From contig CM044321.1 of assembly GCA_024291935.2 (NCBI GenBank), forward strand, positions 60,196,985 through 60,260,984: DNA of 64,000 nucleotides, read 5' to 3'. The translations under genes were made by a program, and so were the position numbers. This document shows positions 1 through 11,635 of this stretch, piece by piece. Position 1 is the first letter of the stretch; each line of letters opens with the position of its first letter. The stretch comes from Okapia johnstoni (taxonomy: Eukaryota; Chordata; Mammalia; Artiodactyla; Giraffidae). The notes under the pieces are model-generated. The model saw nothing but the letters and a program-made list of their open reading frames with translations. It had not been told where the DNA came from and made no database searches.

Positions 1-270
1 AACCTCTTGATCTCAGCTTTCTGTCTGTTAAAAGAGGACGATGATGACATGAGGTAACAAGTCCCTTCCACACACCAAGTACTGAATAAGTTATCGCAAG
101 TAGATCCAGAGTTTGATTTATAACAGACTTTGAGTCAATACACTGTTAACAGTGAACGAGTACTCAACTGTAATTGACGTTTACTTTGGTTTTTAATCAT
201 CATAAACCACCTACTACAAATTTCCCCCATTTGGGGATAGTTAATTCAAATTATATTATGTATAAATAGG

Positions 271-352
271 TCCCATGGATAGAGGAGCCTGACAGGCTAA
301 AGTCCAAGGGGTCACAAAAGAGTCAGGCATGACTTAGCGACTAAACAACAAC
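271..352 (+). repeat. BovA SINE fragment (3' part)
   Basis: It matches the BovA segment from 'cccatgga.agaggagcctg' to 'gacttagcgactaaac' and ends in a CAA-rich tail. Confidence 0.8.
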
Positions 353-1680
353 AAATACACATGTTTATATATATATCTCTATCTCCACAAAATATTAAGT
401 AAAAAAATACAAGGTATGTAATACTTTTGTACACATACACAAACTCACATATATTCATATGTGTAGTTGCAAAATGGCTGAAGCATACAGCTGCTTTCAA
501 GTCTTAATAGTTTTCTATATTCCCCTTGCCTCATGTTAAATTTGCTTTGTATAAAAAACAGGTGTTAACTTTTATAATCAGAGCTTCAGAAAAAAAAAAT
601 AGCTGCAACTGTGCTCAGACAGATTAACTAGCCACAGAAGTTTCACCAGACATTCCAAGTGCGCCAAACACATCTCCAGAGTTAGGAATCCCACTGAAGA
701 TCATTTTGGTAGAGACAATACCATTGTGAGTGTATATAGTCCTCGACAAGGTGCTTTCACAGCCCAGGGAGGCAAGACTTCTCATTTTAGGAATCTGGAG
801 CTGGAGGAGTCCAAGCTCACCTGCCAGATCCCACAGCCCACTAAGGGTGCAGACCCACACCTGACTCTTGCAGTCACGGCCTCCACCCTGGCCTTCAGCC
901 TGGCCCTCCTGAAGGGCTCCCTGGGCAGGTTCTGGGTGTTTTCCCAGTCACATGAGGTTAGAAGTGGCCATCAAAAATCACTGGACTATTTCCCATTCAA
1001 ATACCTCAGACATAGGTTGAATTTTGTCAAGTAGTAGTCTGAACACGTTAAAGAAAAGCTCTTATGCATTTTACAAAAAAAAAAATTAATATTTTGCTGT
1101 CTTACAACATTCAACTAGAAATATGAAAGTTGACTGTGTACTGCATAAATGGACATTCATAAATTTTCAATGTACACAAATCTCTTTCATTTCAAAAATC
1201 TCAACTCACAATATTTCCCTTAGTTTTACAGACTTTTTAAACAACACTAGAAGAAACAAAGATAACTCCTAAAGGAGGAGAAGACATATGAAACCTTCCC
1301 TTTATGTCTAAGGAGTAGTAATGTTTTCCCATCTACTCATGGCAATGAAAAGAACCCCACACAGACGACCTGTACCACCTGGAAATACCACTGAAGCACC
1401 ATTTTTACAAAACATTAGTTACACTGCCCTGCTTTTGAATGTGACCTGACGTTTGGGTTAACAAACCTTTCATTTGTTTAAGAGCAGGTTCAATTGGCAG
1501 CAACATTTTCAAAATGCTTATTTAGTTGAAATGTGAAGATTAACACAAGAAGGTACACGTTAAAAACAAATAAAAAGAGGGAGAAGATCCATTTTTGTCT
1601 GATTCGCATTTTGAGAAACTTGTTCACCACAGAGGCTTAAAAAAAAATCCTGAAAGTAAGAAGCAACAAAACCCAAGATT
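353..1680. other. Unassigned ATP7B intronic sequence
   Basis: AT-rich sequence surrounds a more G+C-rich core at about 600-960. Short open frames on both strands over the core have no recognisable domain. I recognise no repeat family here. Confidence 0.5.
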
Positions 1681-1855
1681 TATCCAGCGTGGCCTTACTC
1701 TCTGGAAAGTCCCCCTGGGCTCCTGGCTCACTCCATATCCCAGAGCCACTCCACTGGCCTCTCCGATGTAAGACAAGCAGGAAACCTCCATCTATAACCT
1801 GGAACTTTTATAAGAAACCCTTCTGGCTTGTCAGCCCTTCTGCAACACCACTCAC

Positions 1856-2092
1856 CTGCTTGGAACTGATCTCTTCCGATCCATTCAAAACCTTCTGTGA
1901 AAATTCTCCTTCCTCTGATGGGAGAGGGCATTCCTCCTCTGAAATCACCGGCCTGCTGGAGCCCCCGGTCCCAGGGCTCCTCTTGAAGGACCACCGTTTG
2001 TGGACAGACAGCAGGGTCACTTGTGGGTCACCCAGAGTCGCTAGGGAGGATGGCTCAGGGTTCCCGGGGGTCTGGTCCCCAGCTCTCTCCAT
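1856..2092 (-). CDS. ATP7B: Candidate alternative first coding exon (exon 1b) of ATP7B
   Basis: Seen: on the minus strand an ATG at 2,092 (A at -3, G at +4, a strong Kozak context) opens 79 codons ending in ...SSKQ at 1,856, followed at once by a near-perfect donor (CAG|GTGAGT, complement of 1,850-1,855). The donor is in phase 0, the same phase as the donor of the ordinary ATP7B exon 1, so either exon could join exon 2. An in-frame ATG four codons upstream (2,104) would give 83 residues, and an in-frame TAG lies 11 codons above that. The peptide is polar and acidic (EEE and SEEGE clusters), with no signal peptide, membrane span or CXXC metal site. Known, from memory and unchecked: sheep ATP7B has an isoform in which an unrelated N-terminus of about 79 residues replaces the short exon 1 peptide. 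Inferred: this is that exon. It could still be a chance open frame next to a good donor. Confidence 0.72.
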
Positions 2093-2104
2093 TGTTGCGT
2101 TCAT

Positions 2105-3330
2105 GCCTTTTCTTCGCAGTTCACCTTCTCCGGGCTATTTGATCGTGTCACCAGAAAATGCTCCAAAAGCGTCCTCCTAACCAGCAGAGGGGAGGCACCT
2201 GCTGTGTCAAGTCGGGCAGGTTCCCCTCTGCCCCTGGGCCAGCCCAGGAGCGGCTGCCAGCCAAGCCTCCGGGAACTCGGGCAGGCTGCACACCGCTGTA
2301 TGTATATTTGCTCTTGTTTATCTACCCAACTCAAACCAATTGGCATCCTCTTACTCATCACATTGCATTCGGCACTGGGGATCTTTGCACACGGCCCCAC
2401 GCGCGCCCAGAGCTGCGTGTACAGGGGCCCAGCGCCGGGAGTGATCTCCCTACACCCAGACGGTTCCTTTTGGCCCAGGCGCTCCCAGGAGTCCAGCCCG
2501 GAGGCAGGGGCGAAATGTCATTTCCTTTTATTACCAAACTCCGAGCACTTTCTTGGAATAACTTCAGCTGCCTCTTCCACAGCTCCGGGGTGCAGATCGC
2601 TAGGGGAGAAAAGTATTTTCCAGGCCACACGACTTGCATTTTCAAAAAGGTGTAAGAGAATTCCGTGCTTCCTGCAGCTTTGTTCTCCCTGGGACCAAAG
2701 GCTTGGTTTCTGGACCAGCTGACGGCAGGAACTCACCGGGAGCAGCGCTCATGTGTATTTTATATGGGGCAGAACAGTCGGGAACTAAGACACAATTCAG
2801 GCGTCTCAGGCTACCCACCGTTCCTCAGGAGGATTAAGAGAAAGACATACAGGACAGTGGGGTAATCTGGGTGGCCTCCCGCTCTGTTGGGTGGCCCTGC
2901 TTCCCTCCCCACTGCCCCCCGCCCAAAGACAGGAAGAAGGCGACCTCATTCCCCACGGGAGGAACAGCTCCGCCAGCCACTAATCCTGGCAACACCTCCT
3001 GCCGCAAGTACGTGCAGAGTGTCCACGCTAAGGACGGATTCGAGTTGGTTTGGTAAAACTCTGGGTCCTGGATTAAGCCACTCCCCCTGCTGTATGTGCC
3101 CTTGAGAGAAAGAGGGGGTCACAGGGGCCTGCACCCCACGAGGGCATTTGGAAACACAACCCCATCGGCTCAAGGTCACTGAGGACTCTGCCTCTTTATG
3201 GGTTGCTTACAATCACCCCTCCTCCCCTGTTAAAACCGCCACTGCTGCCCCCAGAACTCCAGACCGAGATTCTTCCTTCTGCTTCTGCTCTCGTTTAGTC
3301 CTCTGAAGTTTAACTACTTGTCTGCTTCCA
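2105..3330 (-). promoter_or_regulatory. GC-rich, repeat-poor stretch upstream of ATP7B exon 1b; possible alternative promoter
   Basis: This kilobase is clearly richer in G+C than the surrounding intron, contains scattered CpGs (for example near 2,400-2,470 and 2,920-3,030) and shows no recognisable SINE, LINE or LTR. It lies directly upstream, in the minus-strand sense, of the candidate exon 1b. No TATA box or defined factor site was identified with confidence. The several open frames of 60-170 codons on both strands here show no recognisable domain and are treated as by-products of base composition. Confidence 0.35.
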
Positions 3331-3689
3331 TTTCTGAAACATGCTCAAGGCAGTCAATTCCCAGCTGTGTCTGGGTTGGCTTCTTATCTCCCATGTGCTC
3401 GAAAAAGCATCCAACTTGACCTCCAAGAAATGCCATTTAAATCAGAGCGCCAACAAGGAAGGGCACCTTAATGCCAAGGGCCTCGGGCCCCAAAGCCATG
3501 CAGGAGTCTGTGCAGATGAGCCTGGTGGGTCTGTGATAGCGCAAATCCTGCTTCCTTACCTGTGGCTTCCGTGTTTCCGGATACGATCTGTCAGGAGCCA
3601 TATATGCCTGTCCACCCCTTCACATTTCCTCTACTGGGCATTGTAAATGGATTTCCATCTATCTCTTCGAGCACCAGATTTTTAAAGTT

Positions 3690-3709
3690 TTTTTTTTTTT
3701 TTTTTTTTA
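3690..3709. repeat. Poly-T run
   Basis: About 20 consecutive T residues in otherwise unassigned sequence (3,331-4,400). It may be the antisense tail of an unrecognised retroposon. Confidence 0.7.
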
Positions 3710-4419
3710 CCATTTTGGGTGGAAATTCTCCCCAAAGGTCATTTACCTTTCTGTTATTTTTTCAAATATGAGTTACTACTTATAGTTGAACTTTTCCTTG
3801 GTGATATGGGACCATGATCTGCTTCTGTGCTGTAGCTAAGAACGGTTGTCAGCCTTGTAGTCCCAAGTGCTTCTGAACAGTCCATCCTGTTAGCACCATG
3901 AGCTATGGGAAATCTGAAATATTTTACTGTAAAATCATTTTCCTTCTCCTAAATGGTCACTCAGACCCAGAACACAGCCAGAAAAAGGAGGCTCGGCCAG
4001 ATTGGGCTGCAAAGGTAGGAAGTTCAGACTTTGTCCTATGAACGGCGGAGAACACCAGTTTTGAAGCAGAGGACTAACGCGATTACATTTTTAGATTCAG
4101 AAACAGTCTGGGCAGGCCTGAGAACTCAGAGGTGGGGGCGGGGATTACAGGGTTACAGGGAGCAGAGAAAATGAATAGCAGAGTGGGATTAACAGCAGAG
4201 GAGGCCCTTGGGCCCTTGGGATCCAAGAGATCACAGCAGGTGACACAAGAGCGGACCTGATGACACCATTTCCAGTTTAGCAGAGCAGAGGGGGAACTGG
4301 GCGGGGCTGGGGTGTGTGTGCAATTTTGGGGATGGGAATGGTTGGATTCACCCTCGTTCCCAGAGATTTTAAGGAACCGGCGAAACTGCTGGGAAACGAG
4401 CCATGCTCCCAGCCTACAG

Positions 4420-4770
4420 AATCAAGTCCAAAATCCTCTTTCTGGTACGTTCCTCCTTCCTCACACCTGAGCCCTCCCCATCTAATCCTCCTTATCCTTT
4501 AGGTCCTGCCTCTCAGGGGAGTCACCTCCGCCCAGCCTGGGGCTCTTCCTTATCTGAGTTCCAGTATCACTGAAGCCAACACCACAGACCTGGCAGGTAT
4601 TACTGGGGAACCAGTCTGCTCCCGACACTGAAATTGCTCTCAGCTAAGTTAGTACTTGGCCAAGCATACACTCAGCACCAAGAAACATGTAAGCTCCTGG
4701 AAGAGAAGGTCCTCACATCTTATCTGCCCACAGATGTAAGGAGGTGATGAACAAACAGCAGATGTTAAAT
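4420..4770 (+). repeat. L2-like LINE fragment
   Basis: The sequence from 'atcaagtccaaaatcctcttt' through 'tcctgcctctcaggggagtc' to 'aaataaatactgag' follows the order of an L2 3' end. It is diverged. Confidence 0.45.
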
Positions 4771-4856
4771 AAATACTGAGCTGGACTACATATTAACATC
4801 AGGTGTCAAATAAATAACATAACATCAGATGTTAAATAAATACTGAGATGCACGGC

Positions 4857-4918
4857 ATGCTGCAGTCCTTGGGGTTGCAAACAATTGGACATGACTGAGC
4901 GACTGAACTGAACTGAGC
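4857..4918 (+). repeat. BovB 3'-end fragment
   Basis: It reads 'tgctgcagtccttggggttg' to 'gactgaactgaactgag', the terminal BovB segment with its characteristic ACTGA repeats. Confidence 0.75.
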
Positions 4919-5004
4919 TGGACTACAGACAGATGGGAATGTGCTCTGTACCTGGAATGTCATGGTGTTTTTTGTTCCCCTTGTCACCATACAAGGGCAA
5001 ACTC

Positions 5005-5195
5005 CATTCAGTTCAGTTCAGTTCAGTTCAATCAGATGTGTCCGGCTCTTTGCAACCCCATGGACTGCAGCACGCCAGGCCTCCCTGTCCATCACTAACT
5101 CCCAGAGTTTACTCAAACTTATGTCCATTGAGTCGGTGATGCCATCCAACCATCTCATCCTCTGTCGTCCCCTTCTCCTCCCGCCTTCACTCCAT
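5005..5195 (-). repeat. BovB 3'-end fragment, antisense
   Basis: TTCAG repeats begin the copy, followed by the reverse complement of the BovB terminal coding region. The 4,857-4,918 piece faces it head to head about 90 bases away. Confidence 0.85.
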
Positions 5196-5349
5196 TAGCA
5201 TTTTCCTTCAAACTCCTGCCTATTCCATCTAGAATCGCCAATCTTCAAGTGTCTTCCTGCACTAAAATATTTTTAGCCTCCTGCCTGTACAAATTTTATT
5301 GGCAACTTTACAAAATAAAATGCATCTTGTAACATGGAAACATCCACAT

Positions 5350-5560
5350 TACCATAGTAAAAGAGATAGCCAATGGGAATTTGTTGTATGACTCAGGGAA
5401 CTCAAACTGGGGCTCTGTAACAACCTAGATGGGTAGGAGGTGGCAGGGAGGTTCAAGAGGGAGGGGACATAGGTCTACCTATAGCTGATTCATGTAGATC
5501 TGTGGCAGAAACCAACACAATATTGTAAAGCAATTATCCTTCAATCAAAAATAAATATAT
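5350..5560 (+). repeat. L1 3'-UTR end
   Basis: It contains the ruminant L1 3' signature 'ctcagggaactcaaactggg', 'gctgattcatgtagatc' and 'accaacacaatattgtaaag', followed by AATAAATA. Confidence 0.75.
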
Positions 5561-6186
5561 TTAGTTATATTCAAGAATGCATCTCTTTTCTGTATAAAAA
5601 GGAAAACCCCCTGGTGTCCAAACAAGCCTATTTTTATGAGAAGCCTGGGCCCACAGGCAGATGGGCAGCTCGAGTTTCCATGATCCTCCGGTACAAAGGA
5701 CCCCGCTTGGAGGAGGTGTGTTTGGCTCACCTATTTCAGCCCTCACCAAGATTACCTGCTCCACCCAGGGGAGGCTTCTCAGAAAGAGCCCTGGGCCAGT
5801 CCTCCCAAGGCTGGCAGAGGAGCCGGGATCCCATGACGGGACAGGACAGAACCTGACACTAAGCTGCACACTGGGAATCAATGGCCTGGAAGTTTCCCAT
5901 ACACGGCAGAGGCCGAACAGGAACACAGAAAGGTGAGCTGGCACCAGACAGTGCTTCATGCAAAGGAAGACAGACACTTTCTGCCCTCGGGAGTTTATTG
6001 CAAGTTAGGAGAGAAGACCAAAGCAGATGGCACTCAAGTAGAAAGAAACAGTCCGACTTGAGGAGCTGGGAGTGAAGGAGGACTTGCCAAGGGTGGTGTC
6101 GGCTCCTCACCCCCCCAACACTCCTGGGGAACTGGCCATTCCCAGGCTGAAACAGCACCGCGTGACTTTGATACTAGCTTATGTAC

Positions 6187-6407
6187 AGGACTTCCCAGGG
6201 AGCTCTTCGTGGTAAAGAACCCAACTGCCAATGCAGGAAATGCAGGAGACGCGGATTCGATCCCTGGGTTGGGAAGATCCCCTGGAGGAGAGCATGGCAA
6301 CCCACTCCAGTATTCTTGCCTGGAGAATCCCATGGACTGAGGAGCCTGGTGGGCTACAGTCCATGGGATCCCAAAGAGTCAGACATGACTGAAGGGACTT
6401 AGCACAT
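6187..6407 (+). repeat. Bov-tA SINE
   Basis: Full-length type: tRNA-derived head, 'ggattcgatccctgggttgg', then the BovA body to 'gaagggacttagcac'. Confidence 0.92.
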
Positions 6408-6974
6408 GAGCAGGATATGAAACAAAACCCACAAAACACCACCTCAAAGCTCACTGGAGGGAGTGCTCTTCAACAAAACTGCATGTGTCTGAACAGCCCA
6501 GAGTGAAAAAAAATCACAGTAGTTCTATAAAGAGACTGGACAGAGCCCAAAAGAGAAACACTGAGATGATATCAAAGAGCCAAAGCCAACCTTTCAACTC
6601 CACAGTTAGTCACATGTACCTTCAACTTGCTTAGCTGCCCTCCTTATCTGGGGCCAACACTGCTCACCTCTAAGGTCCCACTGACTCCAGGTCTGTCCCC
6701 TTGGAGCTGAACAAGGATGAGATACAACACACCAGGCTGCCTGGCCACGCTCTGATTCCTGACCACTCACCTGGAGAAGCCTTGGTGCCCCCAGCAGTCC
6801 AGCTCCATCTCCCTAGTGCTCCCCCTCCTCACTCTCCTCCCTGCTTCTCAGACTTCCATCCCACCCCGCATCCTCCACCCCCAAGGATAAGCCCACTCCT
6901 GCTTCCCAAAACAAAGGATCAGAAAAGAACGTGCAAACATCGCAACCACCCACGCACCTGATTAGAGCCTTCCC

Positions 6975-7270
6975 TCCAGTCAATCCTAAAGGAAATCAAC
7001 CCTGAATATTCACTGGAAGGACTGACGCTGAAGCCAATCCTTTGGCCACCTGATGCAAAGAGCCTACTCTTTGGAAAAGACCCTGATGCTGGAAAAGATT
7101 GAGGGCAGGAGGAGAAGGGGACGACAGAAGATGAGATGGTTGGATGGCATCACCAACTCAACGGAAATGAGTCTGAGCAAACTCAGGGAGACAGTGAAGA
7201 ACAGGGAAGCCTGGTGTGCTGCAGTCCATGGGGCTGCAAAGAGTCGGACATGACTGAGCGACCAAACATC
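6975..7270 (+). repeat. BovB LINE 3' fragment
   Basis: The last part of the BovB reading frame is visible in translation ([20 protein letters not shown], then [17 protein letters not shown]), ending in the 'gactgagcgacc' tail. Confidence 0.9.
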
Positions 7271-7776
7271 AACTCTTCTCACAGTCCCCAAGGTCAGTCA
7301 CCAGGTACCCACGGCTCCTGATTTTCCTCCTATCCATTGGCGACTCCTCTGCAGAGTTCTTCACAAGAGACTAGTCCTCAAACCTCTGAGGGCTGGAGTG
7401 GCTCCCAGCTCAGACCTTGGATCCCCTCCCTGTCTGTACTACTTGGTGATTTCATTCAGTCTAGTAGAAATACCACCTGTACCCAGTAACTCCCAAACTC
7501 CACATGTATGGACCTACAAGCTTCACCAGTTTCTCCTGTTGGATATTTCATATGCACCCAAACATTAACTTGTCTAAAACTGAGCTGTCTAAACAGAAAA
7601 AAATGTCACCTGCCATTCCAGTTCTACAGGGATCAAGCCATCAGCCACTGCAGTTGCATAGCCCTCTGTGAGAGCACAATAACGGGAATTCAGAATGGAG
7701 AAAAACAGGAAACATTCTGTGCTTTGGCCCTGAGATAGTTAAGATGCGTATCTAGGGGAAAATTTCCATGACTTCC

Positions 7777-8020
7777 TGCGTGCTAAGTCTCTTCCGGAGA
7801 CTTACACCAAGTCTTATCACAAAGAACCGTCATGTCCGGTTCTTTGTGACCCCATGGACTGTAGCCCTCCAGGCTCCTCTGTCCGTGGGATTCTCCAGGC
7901 AAGAACACTGGAGTGAGTTGCCATGCCCTCCCCTCCTGGCCCAGGGATTGAACCCACATCTCTTACATCTCCTCCACTGGCAGGCAGATTCTTTACCACT
8001 AGCGCCACCTGGGAATTCTA
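7777..8020 (-). repeat. Bov-tA SINE, antisense
   Basis: The BovA part is followed by the tRNA-like head ending 'gcgccacctgggaattc'. About 35 bases of extra sequence interrupt the copy near 7,795. Confidence 0.85.
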
Positions 8021-8289
8021 GATTCATGCACCATCTCAGACAAGGGAAAGCACTAAAATCATTAACTTAAAAAGTCTATTCTTTGTGATTTGCTGTGATC
8101 TTTCCATGTTTGATTACATGTTTGTTTGTTTGTTTGTTTTTCCCAGCAAAAAATTGATACATGTACCCTGGCTCCTCCCTTGCCTCTTTGGAACAGTTTC
8201 TCAGACCAATCGAGAGACTGTCTTCTGGTCTGCAGAATTCAATATGGTCCCTGAATAACACTGAAATTCGGTGCTCTCATGGGTCGCAT

Positions 8290-8600
8290 TTTTTTTAGTT
8301 CTCATGCCCCCTCCCTGCTTCTTCCAGTCTTTCCCACTTTAGTAAAAGGAAACTCTTCCTTCCACTCACCCAGGAAAAAAAATCTTGGATTCATCCTTGC
8401 CAAGAATCATCTCTTCGTTTCAAACTCACATATCCTGTCGATTCTATCTCAAATACATCCAGCATCCAAACACTTCTCAGCATCCCCCATAACAACACAG
8501 TCCAGGCCACTAGCACATCTCACCTGCATTATTAATATAATCGTAGGGACCTCTTGGTTTCTTTTCTTACCTCCTAACGTTTATTTGCCAAAAAAAGCCA
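8290..8600 (+). repeat. L2-like LINE fragment
   Basis: Segments such as 'ttggattcatccttgcc' and 'caggccactagcacatctcacctgcattatt' resemble L2. Divergence is high and the borders are approximate. Confidence 0.4.
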
Positions 8601-8631
8601 GAGGAATCTTCTAAAAGGGGACATCAGAGGA

Positions 8632-8745
8632 TGCTATGTCACTTCAGTCATGTCCAACACTTTGCGACACTGCAGCCCACCAGGCTCCCCTATCCACGGG
8701 ATTCTCCAGGCAAGAATATTGGAGTGGGTTGCCATTCCCTTGATG
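8632..8745 (-). repeat. BovA SINE fragment, antisense
   Basis: It runs from 'tcacttcagtcatgtccaac' to 'ggagtgggttgccattccc'. The tRNA head is missing. Confidence 0.85.
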
Positions 8746-8950
8746 AGGTTCCCCTAAAAGCCCTGCAGGGGGTTTCTACGGATTTACAAGAAAGGAGAAA
8801 CCTAAAATCTTTACAGTCAGCCTATCCTCACACCCCTCTCTCCTCACCCAAGACCAGTTTTGAGATGTGGATGGTCCTGGAGCAAAGCAAGGCCGGCTCC
8901 TGCTCAGGGCCTTTATCCCTGACTGCTGCTCCTGGCTTACAAATGTGATA

Positions 8951-9281
8951 TGCTGTGCTTAGTCACACAGTCGTGTCCATCTCTTTGCAACCCCATGGAC
9001 TATGGCCTGCCAGGCTTCTCTGTCCATGAGATTCTCCAGGGAAGAATACTGGAGTGGGTTGCCATGCCCTCCTCCAGGGGATCTTCCTGACCCAGGGATC
9101 GAACCCAAATCCTCCCGCATTGCAGGCAGGTTCTTTACCAGCTGAGCCATCAGGGAAGCCCAAGAATACTGGAGTGGGTAGCCTATCCCTTCTCCAGAGG
9201 ATCTTCTCAACCCAGGAATTGAACCGGGGTCTCCTGCACTGCAGGTGGATTCTTTACCAGCTGAGCTACCAGGGAAGCCCA
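8951..9281 (-). repeat. Bov-tA SINE, antisense, with a duplicated head
   Basis: A complete antisense Bov-tA (to 9,160) is followed by a second 'agaatactggagtgggta...ggaagccc' block. The same composite occurs at 19,315-19,625, so it is a subfamily structure and not a local accident. Confidence 0.85.
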
Positions 9282-9299
9282 ACCCTAACAGCCCGAATC

Positions 9300-9618
9300 C
9301 AGAAGACTCACATCCTCACCTTCTAATGTCCCTGTTCAAAGGTCACCTTCTCAGGGGCTTCCCCAGTTCCCTTGGGTACAATTTGAAACACTCCCACTTC
9401 CGATGGCCCTTTCCTATTTATTTTTCTCCAGAGGACTCAACTACTGCCTGATATAACAACATATATTTTACTGACTTGTTTACTTGTCTCCCCAGTTAGG
9501 ATATAAGTTTCACAAGGGCGGGAATTGTCTGTTTTCTTCACTCAGCACGGTATTCCCAGCACAAAAACAGTGCGCCTATTTTAAAGTTTCTTAAGTAACT
9601 ATTTGTTGAATGAATTAG
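9300..9618 (+). repeat. L2 LINE 3' end
   Basis: The typical L2 terminal order is present: 'caaaggtcaccttctcagg', 'ttaggatataagtttcac.agggcggg' and 'actatttgttgaatgaatt'. Confidence 0.75.
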
Positions 9619-9949
9619 AGAGTACTAAAAACAGCTTGCTTTATTTGCTTGCTACCAAACACTGACTGCTAAACTTTCACACAGTCAACATTCAGAAGGT
9701 GCCCCATGCAAAGTTGGCTCTCTCCTTCACTCACCCATTCCTTTTCCCTCCAAGCCAGCAGTCTAAGCTCAGATACTACTGTTAGAAAGAAATAACAAGT
9801 CCCCAATGCAGTCATTTGCCCCCAACTCTTGCAAATCAAGTCTTAATTGTAGTTTCAACCTCTCTCAAAAAGGTGACCTATAAAAGAGCCAACCTGAAAT
9901 TTCCTAATCAAAATTAGTGAGGTCACCTGCAAGATAAAGAGGGGGTTCC

Positions 9950-10280
9950 CTACACAGGAACAGAGACAAACAGGTAGAGAAGGGACAGAACTGATGTCCC
10001 TGTGGACGAAGCTGGGGGGAGAAGGGGAGGGTGGAATGAACTGGGAGATTGGGACCAACAGATACACACAACCATGTGTAAAATAGATAGTGGGAAGCCG
10101 CTGTACAGCACAGGGAGCTCAGCTCGGTGCTCTGTGATGACCCAGAGGGGGCGGGCGTGGGGGCAGGACGGAGGCTCAAGAGGGAGGGGATATATGTATA
10201 CATATAGCTGACTCACGCTGTTGTACAGCAGAAACTAACACAACATTTTAAAACAATTATACTCTAATTGAAAAAAAAAA
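9950..10280 (+). repeat. L1 3'-UTR end
   Basis: 'gctgtacagcacagggagct', 'gggaggggatatatgtata' and 'cagaaactaacacaacattt' are followed by an A-rich tail. Confidence 0.8.
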
Positions 10281-10461
10281 GACTTCTCATTTTAGAACAA
10301 CTATTCTTATAGTTAAAAGATCCCTGCCCTCCAAAAGATTTCCTAGCCCCTTTTTTGTGCTAACACCTTCACTGCCCGTCCTTCCACCTGTAAGAGCCTT
10401 CCATTTCATGTGTCTGCTCCTTGGAGTGCCCTGCTAGTGCTGGGTGAGACGCCGCCGGACA

Positions 10462-10679
10462 CTCGTACTCCCGCTCAGTCGTGCCCGACTCTCTGCGACC
10501 CCCTGGACTGTAGCCCGCCAGGCTCCTCTGTCCATGGGATTCTCCAGGCAAGAATACTGGAGTGGGTTGCCATTTCCTTCTCCAGGGGATCTTCCCAACC
10601 CAGGGATTGAACCTGAGTCTCTTGGGTCTCCTGCATTGGCAGGTGGATTCTTTACCACTGCACCACCTGGGAAGCCCAG
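10462..10679 (-). repeat. Bov-tA SINE, antisense
   Basis: Near-consensus copy ending 'accacctgggaagccc', with a short internal duplication ('gagtctcttgggtctcctgc'). Confidence 0.92.
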
Positions 10680-11034
10680 TATCAAGCAAGATAGACTTTA
10701 AAGCAAACACTGTTATCGGAAACAAAGGGACATTTTGTAATGATAAAAGTCAATCTGCCAGGAAGACAGAAAAGTCATAAATATATGCATCTAATAACAG
10801 AATACAAATATAGATGAAGAACTGACAGAAATGGAAAGAAAGATAATTCAACAGTATCAGCTGGATACTTCAATATCCACTGTTCATAATGGATAAAAAA
10901 ACTAGGCAGAAGATTAAGCAGAAAATGTGTGATATTGTCGTCTTATAATAAGACATATGTATTTGGTCTCCATTTCCTTTCTGGCACAGAGCTCCTAAAA
11001 CTCTTGGGATTTCCAAAGTGCTAGAAAAATGATA

Positions 11035-11635
11035 AAGGTGTCTTTTGTCACAGCTAACGAGGTGACTTCTAAAAGACCCAAGGATAGGGGCTAGCTGCCA
11101 GGGGAACCAAGAGGTGATTACAGGGTTCAGACATTTAGTCCCACCCAACACTCTGGGGAGGGTAGAGTGGCTGGAGATCAAGTTCAACCACTGACAGCCA
11201 ATGATTTAATCATTCATGCCTCCATAACAACCCAGAGGACTGGTTTTCTAGACTCTTCAGGCTGGTGACCATGTGAAGACTTGGGGAGAATGGCATGACC
11301 AAAGACCGTGGAAGCTCTGTGGCCCTTCCCACATCATTTGCCGAATGCATCTCTGTCTTCCTGCAGTTCCTGAGATGTATCCTTTTGTAACACACTGCTA
11401 ATCTAGTAAATAAATGTTTCTGAGTTGTGGGCCCCTTTAGCAAATGAAACCCAGAGAAGCACAGGTGACAACCTGGACTTGTGACTGGTGTCTGAAGTGG
11501 AAGGGCAAAGGGGCCAGTCTTGCAGGACTGACCTACCCATGGGAGCTGATGCTTTCTCCAGATAGACACTATCGCAAACGCGTTAAATTGTAGGACACCC
11601 ACTGGTGCCCGAGAATTGTTTGGTGTAGGAGGAAA
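11035..11635 (+). repeat. Old LTR-like repeat, family not assigned
   Basis: Phrases such as 'gaggtgacttctaaaagaccc', 'ccaatgatttaatcattcatgcctccat' and 'gcacaggtgacaacctggac' recall a widespread mammalian LTR. An AATAAA-containing region lies near 11,410. No internal coding sequence follows. Confidence 0.5.

Noticed and set aside
1689..2180. 163-codon plus-strand frame
   Set aside because: It lies opposite the candidate ATP7B exon 1b; base composition and the antisense coding frame explain it.
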